DNA from: an uncultured Collinsella sp.
GTDB lineage: Bacteria > Actinomycetota > Coriobacteriia > Coriobacteriales > Coriobacteriaceae
Length of the DNA: 64,000 nucleotides
Direction of reading: 5' to 3'
Assembly: GCA_958453935.1 (NCBI GenBank)
Contig: CAUDZT010000001.1
Location: forward strand, 1 to 64,000
Shown here: positions 60,919 to 64,000 of the stretch, piece by piece
Numbering within the stretch: position 1 is the stretch's first letter
Layout: each line of letters opens with the position of its first letter
Translations under genes and position numbers: made by a program
Notes under the pieces: model-generated
Databases searched by the model: none
Told to the model about the DNA's origin: nothing
Seen by the model: only the letters and a program-made list of their open reading frames with translations

Positions 60919-61287
60919 ATGATTCAGATGCAAACCATGCTGAACGTCGCCGACAACTCCGGCGCTCGCAAGATTCGCTGCATCAAGGTGCTTGGCGGTT
61001 CCAAGCGTCGTTATGCAGGCATCGGCGATGTGTTCATCGGTGCTGTCCAGGAGGCTACCCCTGGCGCCAACGTCAAGAAGAAGGACGTTGTCCGTTGCGT
61101 CGTCGTTCGCACCGTTAAGGAGATCCGCCGCAAGGATGGCTCCTACATTCGCTTTGATGAGAACGCCTGCGTTGTCATCAACAACGATGGTTCGCCCGTC
61201 GGCACCCGTATCTTCGGGCCCGTCGCTCGCGAGCTTCGTGACAAGAAGTACATGAAGATCGTCTCGCTCGCTCCCGAGACCCTGTAG
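60919..61287 (+). CDS. rplN: 50S ribosomal protein L14
   Basis: Interface protein binding 23S rRNA near bridge B8, 122 residues of normal length. [20 protein letters not shown] and [20 protein letters not shown] are family marks. GGAGGAAC precedes the ATG. It is followed by rplX after 13 bases. Confidence 0.97.
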   Translation: MIQMQTMLNVADNSGARKIRCIKVLGGSKRRYAGIGDVFIGAVQEATPGANVKKKDVVRCVVVRTVKEIRRKDGSYIRFDENACVVINNDGSPVGTRIFGPVARELRDKKYMKIVSLAPETL

Positions 61288-61300
61288 TTAGGGGAGATAT

Positions 61301-61606
61301 ATGTATATCAAGAAGGGCGATAAGGTCCAGGTTCTCTCTGGTAAGGATCGCGGCAAGCAGGGCGTTATCCTGCGTGCTCTCCCCGCCGAGAACAAGGTCG
61401 TTGTCGAGGGCGTTTCGGTCGTCAAGAAGGCCGTCAAGCCCAACGCTGCCAACCAGCAGGGCGGCATCGTCTCGCAGGAGGCTCCCATCGACGCCTCCAA
61501 CGTCAATCTCGTCTGCCCCGAGTGCGGTAAGGTTACCCGCGTCGGTCACGAGAAGGACGGCAAGAACAAGCTGCGCGTCTGCAAGAAGTGCGGTCACAAG
61601 TTCTAA
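61301..61606 (+). CDS. rplX: 50S ribosomal protein L24
   Basis: Assembly-initiator protein with an N-terminal KOW motif ([20 protein letters not shown]), 101 residues. The C-terminus has two CxxC pairs, CPECGKV and CKKCGHKF, a probable zinc ribbon known from other L24 proteins. GGGGAG precedes the ATG. A strong terminator follows, so the usual next genes (rplE onward) are not in this transcript. Confidence 0.96.
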   Translation: MYIKKGDKVQVLSGKDRGKQGVILRALPAENKVVVEGVSVVKKAVKPNAANQQGGIVSQEAPIDASNVNLVCPECGKVTRVGHEKDGKNKLRVCKKCGHKF

Positions 61607-61632
61607 GCTGCCCGCAACATCAAGTTGCTAGC

Positions 61633-61668
61633 AAAGGCCCGGATGCCACGGCACCCGGGCCTTTTTCT
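61633..61668 (+). terminator. Terminator of the S10-type operon after rplX
   Basis: AAAGGCCCGG pairs with CCGGGCCTTT and continues as TTTT CTAT, 26 bases after rplX. Confidence 0.85.
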
Positions 61669-62268
61669 ATCCCCACTCGATGGCTTCGGTTCTGCCGTCC
61701 CGTCATTCCGGTTGCATCCAGTTTTCGGTGCCGTCTCGAATCGAGTGCCGCCAGGTGACACCCTGTCGCGTTTCGTCGGCTTCGGGGACAAAAGTCGGGA
61801 CAACTCCAAAAACTATTTTCGAACTCAGGGCTTTGAGTTTTTGTTTTTGTCCCAAAGGGCGCGGCGGGATGCCTTTGGAGGCTCGATAGCGCCGAAAACG
61901 CTCGTTTTGAAACTTAAATGCCTTTTCGCGTGCAAGCCGCCAGCTGCAATAGGAAGTGAATCAACGCAGGTGGCTTTCAAGCAGTTTGCAAAACTGCAGG
62001 TCGCAGGTCTTCATTGCCAGTAGGAGAAATGAGTAGTCTCAGGTGGCTTGCCCATGAGTTGACGAACGGGATTTGAGATTACGCTGACGTCCGGAAACGC
62101 TTCGAGCACGGCGTTACGTTTTTGGGGTTTGGGCGTAGCCCCTGCACCCGCGAGCGCGGGCCTTAAGCCCGCCGAGAGGGTGACGCGTCGAAAACGAAGG
62201 GGAAAGAGAGAAGGGGCCGTCCCTATCATTCAGGTTGCGACCGAAGAAGACAAGGAGACCCCCTGAGC
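61669..62268. other. 600-bp region without a convincing gene
   Basis: No gene with a good start and codon use is seen. Near 61793-61855 GGGACAAAA and TTTTGTCCC could pair around a smaller AACTCA / TGAGTT hairpin. On the minus strand a 72-codon frame (62011-62229) ends in a protein-like stretch (SNPVRQLMGKPPETTHFSYW), but it has no ribosome site; it may be a fragment of a repeated intergenic sequence. A TATCAT hexamer near 62224 may belong to the truncated gene at 62269. Confidence 0.4.
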
Positions 62269-62359
62269 TTGAATGATGCCCCACAGACCGCGTCCGACCG
62301 AGCTCAAGCCGAGCTTTTCCTGACGTCCGCCTTCGCGAAGATGATGGCTGGATTGGCTA
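62269..62359 (+). pseudogene. Truncated 5' end of a gene, possibly Bax-inhibitor-1-like
   Basis: From a TTG with AAGGAG upstream, about 30 codons read as a sensible N-terminus (DAPQTASDRAQAELFLTSAF, then AKMMAGLAM). It then runs into the end of an IS3-type element. The pattern resembles the start of BI-1/YccA-family membrane proteins, but the piece is too short to be sure. The rest of the gene is not in the following sequence. Confidence 0.4.
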
Positions 62360-62868
62360 TGGATTGGCAACACTTATTTGGACGATTCCGGGAGGGACGG
62401 CCCCGCCTCCCTGAACTCGACCGGCGACATGTAGCCCAGCGTCGAGTGGATCCTGAAGTTGTTGCACCAGTGCACGTAATCCAAGAGCTTGGCTCGGCGC
62501 TCGCGCGTCCCTCCTCGGTCCTTCGGAGTGGCCGACGATCTCCCCGTTGCAGAGGTCGACGAGCAGGCAGACGTAGTTCCACGACGCCCCGACGCGCACG
62601 CAGACCAAGTCGCTGCATATATGGGTGCACGGCGCCCTGCCGCCGAAGCCGCGCGCGACGACGTTCGACACGTCGGCCTCGTTGACCGCCCCGGGGTGCA
62701 CCTTGAACCTCTTCCTGCCGTATGCGCCGGCCAGGCCGTTCTCCCTCATGATGCGGCAGACGCGCCGCCGGCTGACGGTAACGCCCGACCTCCCGGGCGA
62801 CGCCTTGATCTTGCGCGATCCGTTCCGGCCCTTGCTGGCGGCGTGCGCCGCCGCGGCCGCCGTCGCCC
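62360..62868 (-). mobile_element. IS3-family transposase remnant (orfB, internally deleted)
   Basis: On the minus strand, from the junction at 62868: GSRKIKASPGRSGVTVSRRR, VCRIMRENGLAGAYGRKRF and LVCVRVGASWNYVCLLVDLC, then EIVGHS. This is the helix-turn-helix part and the first half of the integrase core. The frame then changes and jumps to RRAKLLDYVHWCNNFRIHST and LGYMSPVEFR, the C-terminus, with a stop at 62374-62376. The part with the second Asp and the Glu of the DDE triad is missing, as are orfA and one end, so the element is dead. Confidence 0.85.
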
Positions 62869-62872
62869 CCGA

Positions 62873-63148
62873 CATTAAGGCCCTCAAGGGCCGCGTCGTC
62901 TCCGGCGACCAGTTCGTCTCGCCCGCGGAACAGAAGGAGCGAATCCTCGCGACCTTCGGCGACCTGTGCTGCGAGATGGAGGGCTGCACCATCGCGCAGG
63001 CCGCTTATCTCAACGGCGTGCCCCTCGTCGTCGTGCGCGCCATCAGCGACAAGCCCTGCGCCGAGGGCCGGGTCGTGACTACAACACTTTCGAGAAGAAG
63101 GCCGCCTGCGACTGCGCCCGCATCGCCGCGCGCATGGTTAAGCTTTAG
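62873..63148 (+). pseudogene. mtnN: 3' fragment of MTA/SAH nucleosidase, frameshifted
   Basis: About 90 codons match the C-terminal half of 5'-methylthioadenosine/S-adenosylhomocysteine nucleosidase: GRVVSGDQFVS, CCEMEGCTIAQAAYLNGVPL and VVVRAISDKPCAEG. Near 63078 the frame shifts, after which DYNTFEKKAACDCARIAARM completes the C-terminus. The first half of the gene is replaced by the IS remnant, and codon use is high-GC like the host. Not functional as it stands. Confidence 0.8.
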
Positions 63149-63153
63149 GCCCT

Positions 63154-63193
63154 GCGCGCCGGGGCCCTTCTTTATGTTGGGACCCCGGCGCGC
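63154..63193. terminator. Hairpin after the nucleosidase fragment
   Basis: A perfect 11-bp stem GCGCGCCGGGG / CCCCGGCGCGC with an 18-nt loop; probably the old terminator of the nucleosidase gene. The following 180 bp to 63375 show only a TATACT hexamer (63345-63350) that could be a -10. Confidence 0.6.
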
Positions 63194-63375
63194 CGGGCCC
63201 TTTCCAAAGCGAAGTGTCGAGCCGAAGTGTTGAGCGTCGGCCCTGAATGTTCAATGGCCGTTGTTTTCTGCCCCTCAAGTGGTGGACTTTTCCTCGGAGC
63301 TGTTGATTCCCCCACGCGCCCCCTTCCGTTCTCTGTTCTCCCCTTATACTCCTTGTACGAGGAGGTAAGAAGTCA

Positions 63376-64000
63376 TGGACAAGACCACACAGGACAGCTT
63401 GGCAAAGAAACCCGTCGACATGAGGGACAGGATTCTCGAGCATCTCGAGGCCCTCACCTCTGCCGTCTCGCTCGACGACCTTGCCCGTCTGTCCACCTCC
63501 GACATCGCCGAGACGCTCATCATCTCCAGGAGCCTGGCGAGCCAGTACCTCAACGACCTTGTTCGCGCCGGTCTTGTGGTTAAGGTGGCGGGCAGGCCTG
63601 TCCGTTATTTTCATCGCCGCGCGTTCCAGAAGCGTTTTCAGGTAAAGCTCTCTGCAAGCGAGTACGCCTCGCTCGCCGACCTCATCCAGGCGACGGGAAT
63701 CGCCGATCACCGCGACTTCGCGCGTGCCGTGGGCTTCGACATGAGCCTCAGCTCCGTTGTCGAGCAGTGCAAGGCTGCGGTTCAGTACCCTCCGTTTGGC
63801 CTGCCCATCCTCTTGAGCGGCGGCGTGGGTGTCGGTAAGTCTTTCCTTTCTCGCCTTGTGTACGAGTACGGCAAGAACCAGGGCTTGCTGTCCCGCGACT
63901 CCTCCTATGTGCGCATCGACTGCGCCGGGGTCCCGGACGCCGCCTCGTTCAACGGGCTTCTTGACGAGTCGATCGCGAAAGCGCGCGGGGGTGTGGTCTT
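63376..64000 (+). CDS. LevR-like sigma-54-interacting AAA+ regulator (cut by window end)
   Basis: The first 208 residues are visible. The N-terminal 70 residues are a helix-turn-helix-like module (LDDLARLSTSDIAETLIISR; NDLVRAGLVVKVAGRPVRYF). Residues 120-155 begin an AAA+ domain (SVVEQCKAAVQYPPFGLPIL) with Walker A GGVGVGKS. The pattern QCKAAVQYPP before the P-loop is typical of LevR/DagR-type PRD activators of PTS operons, which act with sigma-54. GAGGAGG precedes the ATG. The PRD and EIIA-like domains would lie beyond the edge, so the subfamily is inferred. Confidence 0.8.

Noticed and set aside
62011..62229. A 72-codon minus-strand gene
   Set aside because: No ribosome site and a low-complexity first half; only the last 30 residues look protein-like. 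Kept as an unexplained region.

Overview
The window looks like chromosome from a gut actinobacterium of the class Coriobacteriia, most likely Collinsella or a close relative. The grounds are the high GC with strong preference for GAG/AAG codons, the FabK-type fatty-acid cluster, several families of short palindromic intergenic repeats, and r-protein sequences of actinobacterial type. This is inference from sequence; no database was searched.

Layout. 0.1-8.7 kb (mostly minus strand): MscS-type channel, a three-gene ABC importer (Tat-type lipoprotein, permease, ATPase), a WYL-type regulator, asnS, and a large membrane acyltransferase with an SGNH domain. 9-22.9 kb: a PTS EIIA protein framed by two GAAACGTTTC palindromes, an esterase, a GntR regulator divergent from a DDAH-like hydrolase and an amino-acid permease, a FeoA-FeoB fusion, a SotB-like exporter, an alpha-amylase-family enzyme, a hypoxanthine-type DNA glycosylase and an aminotransferase. 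23-41.9 kb is the information-processing core: rplJ-rplL, galU, a zinc-ribbon membrane protein between two copies of one repeat array, rpoB-rpoC, an ECF sigma/anti-sigma pair, then rpsL-rpsG-fusA-rpsJ. 42-52.1 kb: birA divergent from a full type II fatty-acid and acetyl-CoA carboxylase operon (fabH-acpP-fabK-fabD-fabG-fabF-accB-fabZ-accC-accDA). Then come a PTS EIIC, a cation diffusion facilitator and a phosphoglycerate-mutase-type enzyme. 55.8-61.6 kb: S10-type operon without rpsJ (rplC-rplD-rplW-rplB-rpsS-rplV-rpsC-rplP-rpmC-rpsQ-rplN-rplX). 61.7-64 kb: a scar of gene fragments around an internally deleted IS3-family transposase, then the start of a LevR-like AAA+ regulator cut by the window edge.

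Most striking: (1) three very long palindromes (arms 33-56 bp, different at each locus) around a conserved 63-67 nt core with compensatory stem changes, each ending within about 0-85 bp upstream of the predicted promoter of an r-protein operon (rplJL, rpsL, rplC); (2) arrays of about 47-bp palindromes repeated every 61-62 bp, two of them nearly identical direct repeats around one low-GC gene; (3) an RpoC subunit with an extra C-terminal helix-hairpin-helix domain resembling the alpha-subunit CTD; (4) separation of rpsJ (left behind fusA, without tuf) from the S10 operon by about 14 kb that includes the fatty-acid cluster; (5) paired palindromic operators in the birA-fabH promoter region; and (6) a 26-bp motif shared by the rplC and rplB leaders.

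How the parts fit: the r-protein, RNA polymerase, EF-G and fatty-acid operons form a growth-linked block on the plus strand. Each transcription unit is bounded by clear terminators, leader structures or long palindromes. Transport, sugar and stress genes surround the block.
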